Assembly (NCBI GenBank): GCA_022575985.1
Contig: JAKSXM010000007.1
Coordinates: 66,804,501 to 66,868,500 of the forward strand
From: Anagrus nilaparvatae
Taxonomy: Eukaryota > Arthropoda > Insecta > Hymenoptera > Mymaridae
Length of the DNA: 64,000 nt
Reading direction: 5' to 3'
How positions within the stretch are numbered: position 1 is the stretch's first letter; every line of letters begins with the position of its first letter. Below, piece by piece: positions 53,883-64,000 of this stretch. The position numbers and the translations under genes were made by a program. The notes below the pieces were generated by a model, which saw only the letters and a program-made list of their open reading frames with translations, made no database searches and was not told where the DNA came from.

Positions 53883-56800
53883 ATGATGTATACTTCATCA
53901 TTAGCTTTTAATTTATTAACATTTTGTGGTATATGGAAACCAATTGATAATTTTGATAAATGGTTTAATTTTAAAAAGTTTTATTTTTTATATACGATTT
54001 TTATTATTTTATCAACGCACTTATTTTTTGTGTCACAAATACTTTACGTATTTTTAATTTGCGATAGTTTTATAGAATTTAATGAACAATTATTGTGGAT
54101 TTATACAGGTTTTTTAATTTGTTTAAAAATAGATAATTTTTTAATTAATAGAAAAAAAATTATAAAATTAGGAAAAATTTTACTTGATCCTTCATTCGAA
54201 CCTTCAACTGAAGAAGAAACTAAAATTTATGATCAGCAAATGAAAAAAATAAGGTAAATAACTGTGATTATGCAACAATGGTCATTTTTCCCCTTTTTTT
54301 GCAACCAGCGTTGTTTAGTTCGTTGATAATTAAATTTAATGTGCAAGGTCTTAAAATTTTCGTTGCTTATTGCTTTTTTTGTCAAACCCTTGAGTGAAGT
54401 TTTTCTCAAATTTATAAAATAAAGTTTAAGAAGTTTTCATTCTTGAAAAAGCTATTTAAGACGAACCTTGCTTAAATTTGAATATTTTACCCCGTTAATG
54501 TTAAATAAAAATTTTTGTAAAAATTACTTATCAAACGCTGAAAACTTTAGATTAAAAATTGTACCTGCTAGATTCAATAAAAGAAAAGATCAACTAAAAT
54601 TAGCTACAAAAACAGTCACTAAATAATTATTATTCCATATCGAAAAATGAATTTGCTCCAAAATCTTAATTGTTCATCGCAATTTATAAAAATCCTTTTT
54701 CATCCTAAGTTAGAGAAGATAAATTTTAGATTCTGAATAACTTCATTACGTGTTAGAAAAGTTAGTTAAAGTTCAAAATTATAAAAGTTTCTGAATAAAA
54801 TTGTTATAATAAGCAACTATAATCTTGAGACCCACCTCATAGAATTTGGCTATCATCAGACAAAGTAAGGTAAGGGGACATTTTTCCCAAAAAAAAAATA
54901 AAAAATCCTTTTTTCTCAAAATAAATAAAAAAAAAAACAATTAAAAACAGTTAATTTATATAAATTAATTACAAGGGAATATTGGGACCAATATTTTTTA
55001 AATACATCATTACTTCATTATTTTGAACATATAACTGTGGAATTCATTGACAATATTAAATATTTTTTAATCTTTCTGCTTCCTGATAAAATTTTTACTT
55101 TTTCTCACATTTTGCCCCAGTTGAAGTTATTTGATCATTATTTCTCCGTCACTTTGTTCTTTTTGAGGTTTAGATAAAAATGTATACATGCTCGGGTAGT
55201 TTTTGCCTATTACTGTTGGCAGTCTTATGTGTTATACCTCCGAGATATTATTAGTTCTTGCTGTTCTTTAGAGGGTGGCATCATATTGATTCCATAAGGC
55301 AGGTGGATATCAAGGAGGCAAAAACCTTGGACGAGCAGGCCAACCACGCCCACGTGGTATGTCTACTGCTACGATCTTGAACATATTTAACACATCTGGA
55401 ATTTCACCCTGAAGTTCTTGGAAATAATGTTCAACTCTATCTACGGGCGAAAACGCAGTGGCACAAATCATGTGTACAGCTGTCTTAACATTTTGATTAT
55501 CAGGATTATTATACCTTCTTTGCAATCCTTCACTCTGTACACGTTTGTAAACATCCCGAGACAAATGGAAAAAGCAACACACTGAATTGATTCCCGCTAC
55601 ATTTCGAACAGCATTCAAATTCCTGTATAGTAAAGAAGTGAAATTATTAAAAACTTAAAAATGTTATAATATAAAAGCTTTTACCTTTTCAATATTAGGA
55701 GCATGGCTCGGATAATATTCATCTAGTTATTTATTTTTCCTATAGCTCCTGAAGGTTTATAAGTAACCATCTAAATGAAGAAAAACTAAACGTTGCGATT
55801 TGATTATTTCTGCCATATTTAAATTAGATATCAAAAAATTTTTTACACTTTTTTAAAATTCAAAATAATTTTTAAAATTTACTCAATTTATTTTTTTTAA
55901 ATTTAATTTGATTTAAAATTTTTTTAATAAAATGATAACCTTTCATTTTGTATTTGTTTATAACTAACCTCGTAACTAACAAATTTTTTGTTAAGGGGTA
56001 TCCCTCATTTTTTTATCGATTTTAAAAAAATTTTCAAATCATTTTTTTTCACTCATTTTATTATTAAAATTAACAAATGTTTGTTTTAATTCCTTACACT
56101 ATTGTTAATCATTAAGAAAAAAGAAAAAAAAATTATATTTGTCATTTTGTTCATATTATAGAGGGCGTCAAAGTATAGTCTGAAAAAAACGGTTCCCATG
56201 ATTGCGCCCCTTTAGGACAGCTGAAACTAAAAAACAGAATAGAATTATTTTTTATAGAGTATTCTCTGGAGTTGGTACCAGAATGAGGAAAAAATTTTTA
56301 AAATTGACCATTTAATGGGAATTTTAAAAAAAAGTACGATTTTTGAGCCAACAATGGCCCGAAAATCGGCCATAAACTGATTTCTGGTGCATATAAAGCT
56401 TAGTCCGAGGTACCAACTCTAGCTATAACTTTAATAAAGAAAATGCACCAAGCTTTGTGTCAATTGCTCAATTAGTTTTAGAGATATCGTGGGAACCGTT
56501 TTCAAAAAGTCATTTTGAGGAAAACGCGTTTAAAGATTTTTTTTTAGTATTGATTAATATATTTCTATTTTTAAGGTCTATAATACTTGCAAATAACTAG
56601 GCATCAGTTCTTGGACCATATATAAGTCTTTCAAAATCCAAATAAGCTTGTTTCTGTTTTTGCAAGGCTTGCTTTCTGACCATACGAGCCTCTTTTTTAG
56701 CTAGTTTTCTTGGTTTTTCGATAGATGAGTACGTTTAGAATCGTGTTTGATAGCGTTTTTTTATTTTTTATTTATTTATTTATTTATTTATTTATATCTT

Positions 56801-59800
56801 TTCATATTTTTATTATTATTAATATAAGATAATATAATAAAATTAAATTAAAAAAAAAAATATATAAAAAAATATTGATATAAAATTATTAATATCTTAA
56901 TATCTCAAAAACCATATTTTTTTTTTCCCCAAAATTTTGGGTGTGCATTCTTAAGAGATTTATAAACAATAAAAAAGAATAAAAAAATTTTCAAAAAAAA
57001 AATTTAAGAAATGAGGGATACGCCTTAATAACAGCCTGAAAATAGTTCTATAATGAAGTTGACTGCAAAATCATGTATTGTATATTTTATTATTTTAATT
57101 ATTATTTATATTTGAATATTTTCATTAATTTTATTTTGGGAAAAAAGCCTTTGGAAAAGATTTTTTTTGGGAAAATTAATTTGTGGTCATTTATAAAATG
57201 TAATTTTTTCGTTAAAAATATTAAAGGGGCGGGTGAATATTCGGCGAAATCTGCTCTGGAGAGGATCGACTTGAGATTCTCGGGAAGTGGTGCTTTTTTG
57301 GTAACAAAAAACCTCCCGAAGACAGTTTTTAGTATCGGTTTTGATGATATTGGCCGAAATGTGCCCCATTTAAATAACATTGGAAAAGTGGTTTTTTGTT
57401 GTTGGTATTTTCGTACTTTTAGCATCCAGGATACGCCCATATAGGCTTTTTGGGTCGTTTATCAATTTTAACTTCTTTTTCATAAATCATCAATATTTGC
57501 CCGCAAAAAAGGAGTATAAAATCTTAATTGGAGACCTATATGGGCATATGCTGGACGCTCAGAGTACGGAAATAGCAAAAACACCGAAAAAAAGTCGAAA
57601 TTCTTGATCAGCGACCCAAAAAACCCATATGGTACAAATCTGAGCGCACAAAATGCGAATATGCTTAAAAAAAACCCTTTTTGGGGGTAATTTTTGCAAA
57701 TTTAAGAGTGAAGCCCCCATTTATTTACAAAATAACCCTGATTTTCTTGTTTAGCGACCCAAAAAACCTATATTAGTGCAAATCTCGTGTTCGCCACTGA
57801 AAATACAACCAAACCCGTATTTTGACTGGAGTAAAACTAGAAGAAAAACATTAATTTTAACGAAAATTAAAGTTTTGGAGGTAAGGATGACGCGAATAAA
57901 AAAAAAAAAAAATTTTTACGTGAAAGTACATGGAAAATTTTAATGGTAAAACTACCATTTTTTAAGGTTTTTCGCCGTTTTTTGTAATTTTAGGTTAAAT
58001 TATGCAAAGGTAACTCAAAAATAAAAAATTTTAAAAAAAGTAAAACCTTTCACAAAATTTTTGAGACCTTGCACGTTTAAATCGGTTGTTTCTATTTGGC
58101 GTGGTTAATTTTTAAAAATTAAAAATTAAAAATTCCGCTCAGAAAACAGCTTTAAAAAGTATGAGCACACGAATTGCCCCTCAATTTATCATATGCAGAG
58201 TGAAGTTGATCGATATACTAATCGATATTAGAGTCGATTAGTATAGGTTAGAAAAGTATAACCCCCGCCATTTTTCGCGCTATTTTCAAAAAACCACTTT
58301 TTCAATGTTATTTAAATGGGGCACATTTTGGCCAATATCATCAAAACCGATACTAAAAACTAAAAACCGACTTCGAGAGGTTTTTTGTGACCAAAAAAAA
58401 CACCACTTCCCGAATATCTCAAGTCGATCCTCTCCAGAGCAGATTTCGCCGAATATTCACTCCCCACCCCCTTTCCAGCTACTAAAAATTATTTTTTAGG
58501 CCCTAGCTATTTATATTTTGTAATAAAATCTTTTATTTATTTCTAAAATTCCTATTTTTATGTGTATAAAAAAATTTTTTTTTAATTTTAAATTAAAATT
58601 TTACAGATTGATTGTAACAGCTTTTACATCTTTGGGAATAACTGCATGTTCTACGATTATAATTTCTCCGTTATTACAAAATCTAAAAAATCCAGAATCC
58701 CCCTTTAAAAAATGGCTCCCATTAAAAAATCAAAACGAAACGTATTTATTAAATTATCTATGGGATGTACATATAACATTTACTGCTTCTATAATAAGTA
58801 CAGCTTCAGATACAATTATTGTCGGTTTTATGATTCATGGAAGTACACAGTTAGATATTTTAAACTTACGTTTAAAAGAATTACCAGATTGTATAAAATC
58901 TGCTAAAAAACAAAAATTAAATGAAAATGATATTTTGAATACTGAAAAGGATAAAATGCATAAAATTACTTATCATCACCAAAAAATATTTGAGTAAAAA
59001 TGATTTTCTTATTCTTCTGGTAGATATAATATATAAAGTCATATATCTGTTTTCAGTTATGATCAAAAGTTTGCGATTCTTTATGGAAGATATGACTTAC
59101 GCCACCGAAAAACTATGTCACCGAAGATTTTGCCACAAAAGTATGACTACCAAAAAATATTGACACATAAAAATTACATAGAGAGTATAATATAAAAACA
59201 TTTTTTGGATACGATTCTATTCGACCATCAGTGATTTTCACACGTATATTTTGAATGTCAACTTTTGTTACAAAAAATTTAACTACCATAAAGTTTAACA
59301 CCAAAATATTGATCATGAGAATATTAAAAGAAAAAAATAAAACATTTCTTACTATGGGGTACCTTTTTCCCCTTTTTTAATATTGTAGAGATTTATTTTA
59401 CAAAAAGTTTTGCGTCAAATATAAAAATTTTAAAAAAATATGCTTGTGGTCAACTTTTTTGTATTATACTTTATAGGTGGTTCAATTTTTCATATCAAAA
59501 ATTGAGATTAAAAATACCCTTGTAAAAGTTCACTGTTGGTCAATTAGAATCGTATCCAAAAAATATTTTTATATTATACTCTGTATGCAATTTTTATATG
59601 TCAACATTTTTTGGTGGTCATACTTTTGTGGCGAACTTTTTGTGGCAAAATCTCCGGTGATGTAGTTTTTCGGTAGCGTAACTCATATTTTCCTTCTTAA
59701 TTTTCTCTGTATAAAATAAATTGTTTATACTACTAAAATTGATCATACAAACGTGTGTTGCTATAATTAATTAAAAAAAGAAAATATTTCAAAATAATTT

Positions 59801-62547
59801 TTTTAAAAGTTATAAAAGTAAATAAATTAAACTGTCATAAAAGTGCAGTGAACAAAACAGTTTGACACCATTCGATAGTACTCAAAATTTTGTAGTTTTA
59901 AATATAAAAACGAAAAATTAACGAAGTATTTATTAAAATACATTTGTCTTTTCTACTAGAGGGAGGGAATGTTAAGACCACCGAGGGAAAAGTTAATGAA
60001 CAGGAACAGGAGAGTTTAGATATTCTAAACAGTGATTTAAGACCAGCAGAAATATTTAAGGAAATAAAAAGATTGAAGAAAGGGAAGGCAGCAGGTGAAG
60101 ACGGTATAACATCAGAGTTTCTAAAAAATCTACCTGAGTGTTGGGAAAATGAGTCGGTCAAAATAATACAGGAGATGTGGAGGGATAGCGTGATGATAGA
60201 AAAATGGCGAATTGCAAGAATATATCCAATATTCAAGGGAGGGGAGGAAAATGTCAGGGGAAACTATAGAGGTATTTCCCTATTAGATATAGGATACAAA
60301 ATCCTGGCTAGTATAATGAGAAAAAGACTTGCTCACTGGACATCTGAAAAAGGGAAAATAAAAGAAAGTCAGGCAGGATTTAGAGGAGAAATAGGAACTA
60401 GGGACCACATATTTGTTTTGAACAGCATTATAGGTAATAAGCTCAAAATGGAAAAGGGGAGGCTGTATGCGTTCTTTGTTGACTTTAAGACTGCATTTAA
60501 TACGGTTAATCGAAAAATAATGATAAAAAAATTAGGGTCCCTAGGAGTTAAAGGTAGATTTCTAAGTTGGATAAGGCGAATCTACAAGGAAACTTGGTGT
60601 GAGGTTATTACTGAGGAAGGGGTTTCAAAACCCTTTAAAACAGGAGTAGGAGTAATAATGAAGTTTGGGAAAAAAGGAATATTGGTGGAACTTTGATAGG
60701 GGAAAAAAAGATTTTCTGTATGAAATTTGCCAACGATCTTGTGTTACTGGCAGATGATAAGGAAGGGTTGCAGGAAATCCTAAATGGGCTTGAAAGGTAC
60801 TGTGAGAGAAATAAACTGTCCGTAAACGCCAAGAAAACAAAAATATTGGTGTTCAGAAGGGGAGAGAAAATAAGAAGAGAAGAGAAGTGGACGTATAAGA
60901 GTGATGAAATTGAGATAGTACCTCGATTTAAATACCTTGGTTTCTCTTTCTCTGTGACCGGAACATACGAAAAGCATCTAACTGGGGTAAAAGGGAAAGC
61001 AAGGAACGCGATAAATATGGGATGGGGACTCATGAAAAGATTAGGATTGCAGAAATTGAGCAAAAGAATGTATCTTTTTGAGACCTTGGCTAGGGCGGGG
61101 TGTTTATATGGAGTGAAGATATGGGGTCTAACAAGAAGGGTATTAATCGAAAAAATGCAGGGCAGATATGTTAAGATGTTTATGGGAATAAATTGCAATA
61201 CTCCAGATTATATATGGAAGCTCAAAGCTGGTATCATAAGTAAAGCACTCTATATAGGAGAAAGAGCAATTGCCTATTTTGCTAGTGTATTGGATATGGA
61301 AGAAAACAGATGGCCAAAAATTTTCCTAAGAGAAGAGATCAGGGCATTGAAAAATGGGGAACCTTCTAGGTGTGGAACTGAATTAAAGAGTGTATGGGAA
61401 GAAGCGAGGAAGGGGGAAGTACAGAAATTGCTTAACGGAGGGGTGAAAGGAGAAGTCTTCAAAGGGAAAATGAGTGAAGCTATTGATATGCTGAAGGAGC
61501 AGGATATACAACCAGACTTTATCAGGGTTGATAAATCAAGATACTGAGAAGGCTACAAGGATTATAAAAGTAGCTATTAAAGACAGCCATATTGGGAAGA
61601 AGAGAACATAACGGGTAACTAGAGGAACAGTGGGCTAGAATTAGATGTGGTAACTTAAGCAAATAGGGAAGAAAAGGATTTACTGATAGAAGCTGTAGAG
61701 TATGTAAAGTGGAAGAAGAATCATTTCAAATATTTCTTATTGATATTCTTTGTATTTTGACTTTGGTTAATGCTCGGTATAAGGTCCAATATGGCGTTTA
61801 TTTATAATTTAGTTAAAGATTATATATATAATATATAAATATTCTGATAATTAGATATATGACTTTTACTACGAATTTCTTTTGATATTTTAATTATTAT
61901 TTATTAATTTTAAATGTTTCAAAAGCTATACAACAGAGATAAATAACACTTTTCAAGATATAATTGCATTGCAGTTTTTACTTAGTGGAATTTCAATGGC
62001 TTGGTCTATTTTTCAAATCTCTACAAATCAACAAAATTATTATATTGTATTAATGAACCTAAATTTTTTATCTGGATTATTAACGCAATTCTTTTTATAT
62101 TGCCACTTTGGTCAGGAATTAACAACTAAAGTAAGTTTTTTATAAAATTCATAATTTTTTCATTGATATAATGAGCAAGCGTATTTATGAAAGCTTTGAA
62201 ACCATTCTGAGAAAAATGAAAAGTGTTAAATTTGTTTACTCATTGTATCGGATATTCTAAAGATAAAATTGATAAATAAATATGAAAATACGACTTTTGA
62301 TAATAAAATAATGTATTAGATTCGTATAATTTTTCGTATTAAATTTACTCAGAAAAGTTTTAAAAAATAACTTACTTTTTATTTTTTTAAGAGCGGAGAT
62401 TTAAATGAATTAACAGCCAATATTGATTGGACAATTTTGAGTAAAGTATCTAGACATGAAATGATTTTTATGATTTTACGTTCAAGTGAACCCATAATTT
62501 TGAAAAATCACCATTTTATCGTACTATCATATGAATCTTTTGTACAG
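53883..62547 (+). CDS. Odorant receptor (7tm_6), four of five exons visible
   Basis: Exons: 53883-54253, 58607-58993, 61926-62130 and 62392-62547, with GT-AG borders and intron phases 2, 2, 0, 0, identical to the receptor at 28603-36516. The joined frame has 373 residues up to the last intron. Exon 1 begins MMYTSS...FCGIWKPID (the GIWkp start of many insect receptors). Exon 2 has TACSTIIISP and FMIHGSTQLDILNLRLKEL. Exon 3 ends QFFLYCHFGQELTTK, the F.yC.fGqel.t block. Exon 4 has FMILRSSEPIIL and ends SYESFVQ. The short final exon (about 17-20 residues) was not found before the right edge and probably lies beyond it. No frame lesion is visible. Introns 1 and 2 contain foldbacks, a MULE remnant and a LINE. 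Confidence 0.85.
54254..55125. other. Odorant receptor intron 1, plain part
   Basis: AT-rich intron sequence with no recognised element. Confidence 0.5.
55128..55618 (-). pseudogene. MULE (Mutator-like) transposase remnant
   Basis: The minus strand reads NAVRNVAGINSVCCFFHLSR, then VYKRVQSEGLQRRYNNPDN and AVHMICATAFSPVDRVEHYF. After a TGA it continues YPPALWNQYDATL, a stop, RTARTNNISEV, a stop, and YPSMYTFLSKPQKEQ. This is the end of the MULE transposase domain (GCFFHLsq..yr.vq..GL..rY) and the following W..y....RTNN..E..H block. Three stops show that it is dead. It lies antisense in intron 1 of the second odorant receptor gene. Confidence 0.75.
55619..57225. other. Odorant receptor intron 1, repeat-like sequence
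   Basis: No gene recognised. Contains a (TTTA)n run at about 56760-56795 and GC-richer repeat-like sequence at 56160-56540 ('GGTTCCCATGATTGCGCCCC', mirrored in part by 'GATATCGTGGGAACCG'), which may be another foldback. Confidence 0.4.
57226..58490. repeat. Foldback element, about 1.26 kb
   Basis: The left arm 57226-57400 ('GAATATTCGGCGAAATCTGC', 'CTCTGGAGAGGATCGACTTG', 'ATTTAAATAACATTG') is mirrored at 58287-58480 ('CAATGTTATTTAAAT', 'CAAGTCGATCCTCTCCAGAG', 'GCAGATTTCGCCGAATATTC'). A spacer of about 0.9 kb holds diverged GACCCAAAAAACC repeats. Open frames in both arms are mirror images and not genes. Confidence 0.75.
59083..59695. repeat. Foldback element, about 0.6 kb
   Basis: The left arm 'GACTTACGCCACCGAAAAAC' onward is mirrored by the right arm ending 'GTTTTTCGGTAGCGTAACTC'. 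Inner matches include 'TTGCCACAAAAGTATGACTA' and 'ATTTTTTGGATACGATTCTA' with their mirrors. It lies in intron 2 of the second odorant receptor gene. Confidence 0.75.
59935..61740 (+). pseudogene. Non-LTR retrotransposon ORF2 fragment, inactivated
   Basis: Frame 1 (59944-60696) has LKKGKAAGEDGITSEFLKN, IYPIFKGGEENVRGNYRGIS, SQAGFRGEIGTRDHIFVLN and motif A FVDFKTAFNTVNR. Frame 2 (60693-61547) has motif C as KFANDLVLLADD, then CERNKLSVNAKKTKI, VPRFKYLGFSFS and LYGVKIWGL. Past 61547, broken frames give ARIRCGN and CRVCKVEEES, the C-terminal zinc knuckle. The motif B region (QGCPLSP) is missing at the frame junction, motif C has FAND in place of FADD, and motif A has AFN for AFD. No endonuclease domain remains. 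It lies sense-oriented in intron 2 of the odorant receptor gene. Confidence 0.8.
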
Positions 62548-63033
62548 GTAAGCTTCTTAATTATATTACATTAATTAATTTATTTATTAAAATAGAACAG
62601 AAAACAACTAATTCATAACCTGGATAGGACGTATTTTTGTCCTTATTTTACAAATGCTGTTCAAAACTGTTTATAATATGAGAGATTTCATACTAACTGG
62701 GCCCAATTTGAATCGAAGGATCGCAGGAAATAATCTCAACTATTTTTTCCTAAAATACAGCTAAAAATATGTATGCTCAGCGGTTTTTGGTATTTTAGGT
62801 CAACCCCTTAATGTTTGGCAGACATTTTTGTGATTTTGTAATTAGAAATGCTGGAAATAGGTTACAAAGCATAAAATTTAAGTCTATTTAAGCTGAATAA
62901 TGCAAAACGTAATTTTTTGCGTATGACAGCAAAAATATTTTTAGTAAAGTTACCATAAAAGGCCAAATATACAAAAATTTCTACTAAAAATCAAAGATAT
63001 GACCTACAATGCTAAAAGTGCTTTATAGTGCTT
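62548..63033. repeat. Intron 4 sequence with partial match to the 7.2-kb foldback
   Basis: 62690-62840 shares 'ACTGGGCCCAA', 'GATCGCAG' and 'TTTGGCAGACA' with the left arm of the foldback at 7240-8170. Only one arm is present. No receptor exon was found. Confidence 0.45.
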
Positions 63034-63115
63034 CATAGAACTAATGACTTAAGGCTAACTCTAAATAAGGTGGAATCTACCAAATATCTAGGTATTATAT
63101 TTGATCAATCCTCAT
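63034..63115 (+). pseudogene. Short reverse transcriptase fragment
   Basis: The plus frame reads HRTNDLRLTLNKVESTKYLG and then IIFDQSS, the post-palm V..tKYLGiifD block of a non-LTR reverse transcriptase. It is cut off at 63116 by the start of a satellite-bearing element. Confidence 0.55.
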
Positions 63116-63218
63116 AGAGGAACCTTTGTGATAGGTGAAATTTTGATTTTCGATATTTTGGCATATAAGCACGTTTTGAGACCTCAGGAAGCTAAAAAAC
63201 CGGGTTTTAAAAAAAGTC

Positions 63219-63252
<34 letters not shown>

Positions 63253-63665
63253 GATGTATGTCGCACTGTAACCGGTGATATTTCACAGCCAACACGACAT
63301 TAAGACCTAATTTTTTTTTCAAAATTTTTTTCACCAAAAAAGCTCGAGGTACTTTTTTTTTTTTAATTTGGATGTAATATCTCATTTATTTCCACGAAAG
63401 TACTTATATTTGAAAGTATGGTTTTTACTCGATATCTCGAATCTGATATATACTTAATTTTTTAAACATTTTTTTCCCAAAATTTTTTTCATAAAAAAAT
63501 ACAAAAAACACCAATTTTTTTTTTTCTTTGAACGTAGTACATAATTTGCTTCCATGGAAGTACTAGTTTTAAGAACCTCTATAAAAGTAATTTTTTGGAC
63601 CTGATACTTAATTTTTTGAAAATTTTTTTCTCAAAATTTTTGCCGCCAAAAAATATAAAAAAACG
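63116..63665 (-). repeat. Satellite-bearing element, reverse copy
   Basis: Starts 'GAGGAACCTTTGTGATAGG', then 'GGAAGCTAAAAAACCGG', a (GT)n/(TATG)n run (63222-63260), and A- and C-type monomers with landmarks near 63375 and 63535. It stops near 63660 without the other terminal block. Confidence 0.75.
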
Positions 63666-63779
63666 GACAGGTTTTGTCTAAGGACAAAAGGGTGAAGTTT
63701 ACTTCTTTCTAAAACAATTTTTATAAAAGTAAAATTTAGAAATAAAAATTTTAAAAACTCTGCAATTGATTTATTTTAA

Positions 63780-64000
63780 ATCACTAAAAATTTTAACACC
63801 GAAATCATCCGAGCGCCCTGGCTTACGATCGGGTCTATCGGCGAACGAACTCACCCGAAAGCTTCGCTTACTGTCGGATTTACCAGGCAGTAGCTTGGGT
63901 AGTAGGGAGAACGGATACTTTCCAATTCCTTTATACACGATTCTCATCATAACATCTCGCGTGACGATTTCATCGTTACATTTTCGAGGTGACGATTTTT
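63780..64000. other. GC-richer block, possible LTR (minus strand)
   Basis: Much more balanced in base composition than its surroundings. On the minus strand it holds GTGTATAAAGG, a TATA-like motif, followed by about 100 bp of mixed sequence, as in LTR promoters. The right edge truncates it, so the call is only a suggestion. Confidence 0.25.

Noticed and set aside
57073..57607. Overlapping open frames on both strands at 57.1-57.6 kb and the similar frame at 58305-58499
   Set aside because: They are mirror images within the arms of a foldback element and match no protein family.
59898..61462. Several minus-strand frames up to 187 codons
   Set aside because: They are antisense shadows of the LINE ORF2 remnant on the plus strand.

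Overview
The window is AT-rich nuclear DNA from an insect. Spliced genes with GT-AG introns, two insect-type seven-transmembrane odorant receptor genes (7tm_6 family) and a wide mix of insect-style transposable elements all point that way. The order of insect cannot be fixed from the sequence. No rRNA, tRNA, CRISPR array or prokaryotic gene was seen.

Layout. 0-3 kb: an end of a dispersed satellite-bearing repeat, then two near-identical Helitron-like elements in tandem. 4.7-10.9 kb: two paralogous C2H2 zinc-finger genes on the minus strand, separated by a long inverted repeat. 13-18 kb: inverted repeats, dispersed repeats and remnants of a DNA transposon. 18.9-20.1 kb: a minus-strand non-LTR reverse transcriptase interrupted exactly by a 766-bp solo LTR. 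20.6-21.1 kb: a Tctex1-type dynein light chain gene or pseudogene on the minus strand. 21.7-24.7 kb: a decayed P-element/THAP transposase on the plus strand. 28.6-36.5 kb: a complete five-exon odorant receptor gene (389 codons) whose introns hold nested transposons. 36.6-38.9 kb: poly-G MITE, piggyBac-type MITE, a Helitron end and three minisatellites. 39.4-44.2 kb: a large foldback, a CDC50/TMEM30 pseudogene fragment and a CR1/Jockey-like reverse transcriptase. 45.3-46.5 kb: a foldback element with internal tandem repeats. 49.3-52.8 kb: a 3.5-kb insertion with Helitron-like ends inside an older repeat. 55.1-55.6 kb: a MULE transposase remnant. 53.9 kb to the right edge: a second odorant receptor gene with the same exon plan (four exons visible). 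Its introns carry two foldbacks and a dead LINE.

The host genes are few: two zinc-finger paralogues, two odorant receptors and the Tctex1 gene. Nearly everything else is repeat. Two features stand out. First, long inverted repeats of 0.3-2 kb are very dense: ten foldback-type structures belong to different families and many lie in introns. Second, one dispersed repeat family is built from ~155-bp monomers arranged as A-B-C trimers of ~465 bp, a higher-order-repeat organisation inside a transposon-like unit. No clearly new protein system was found.
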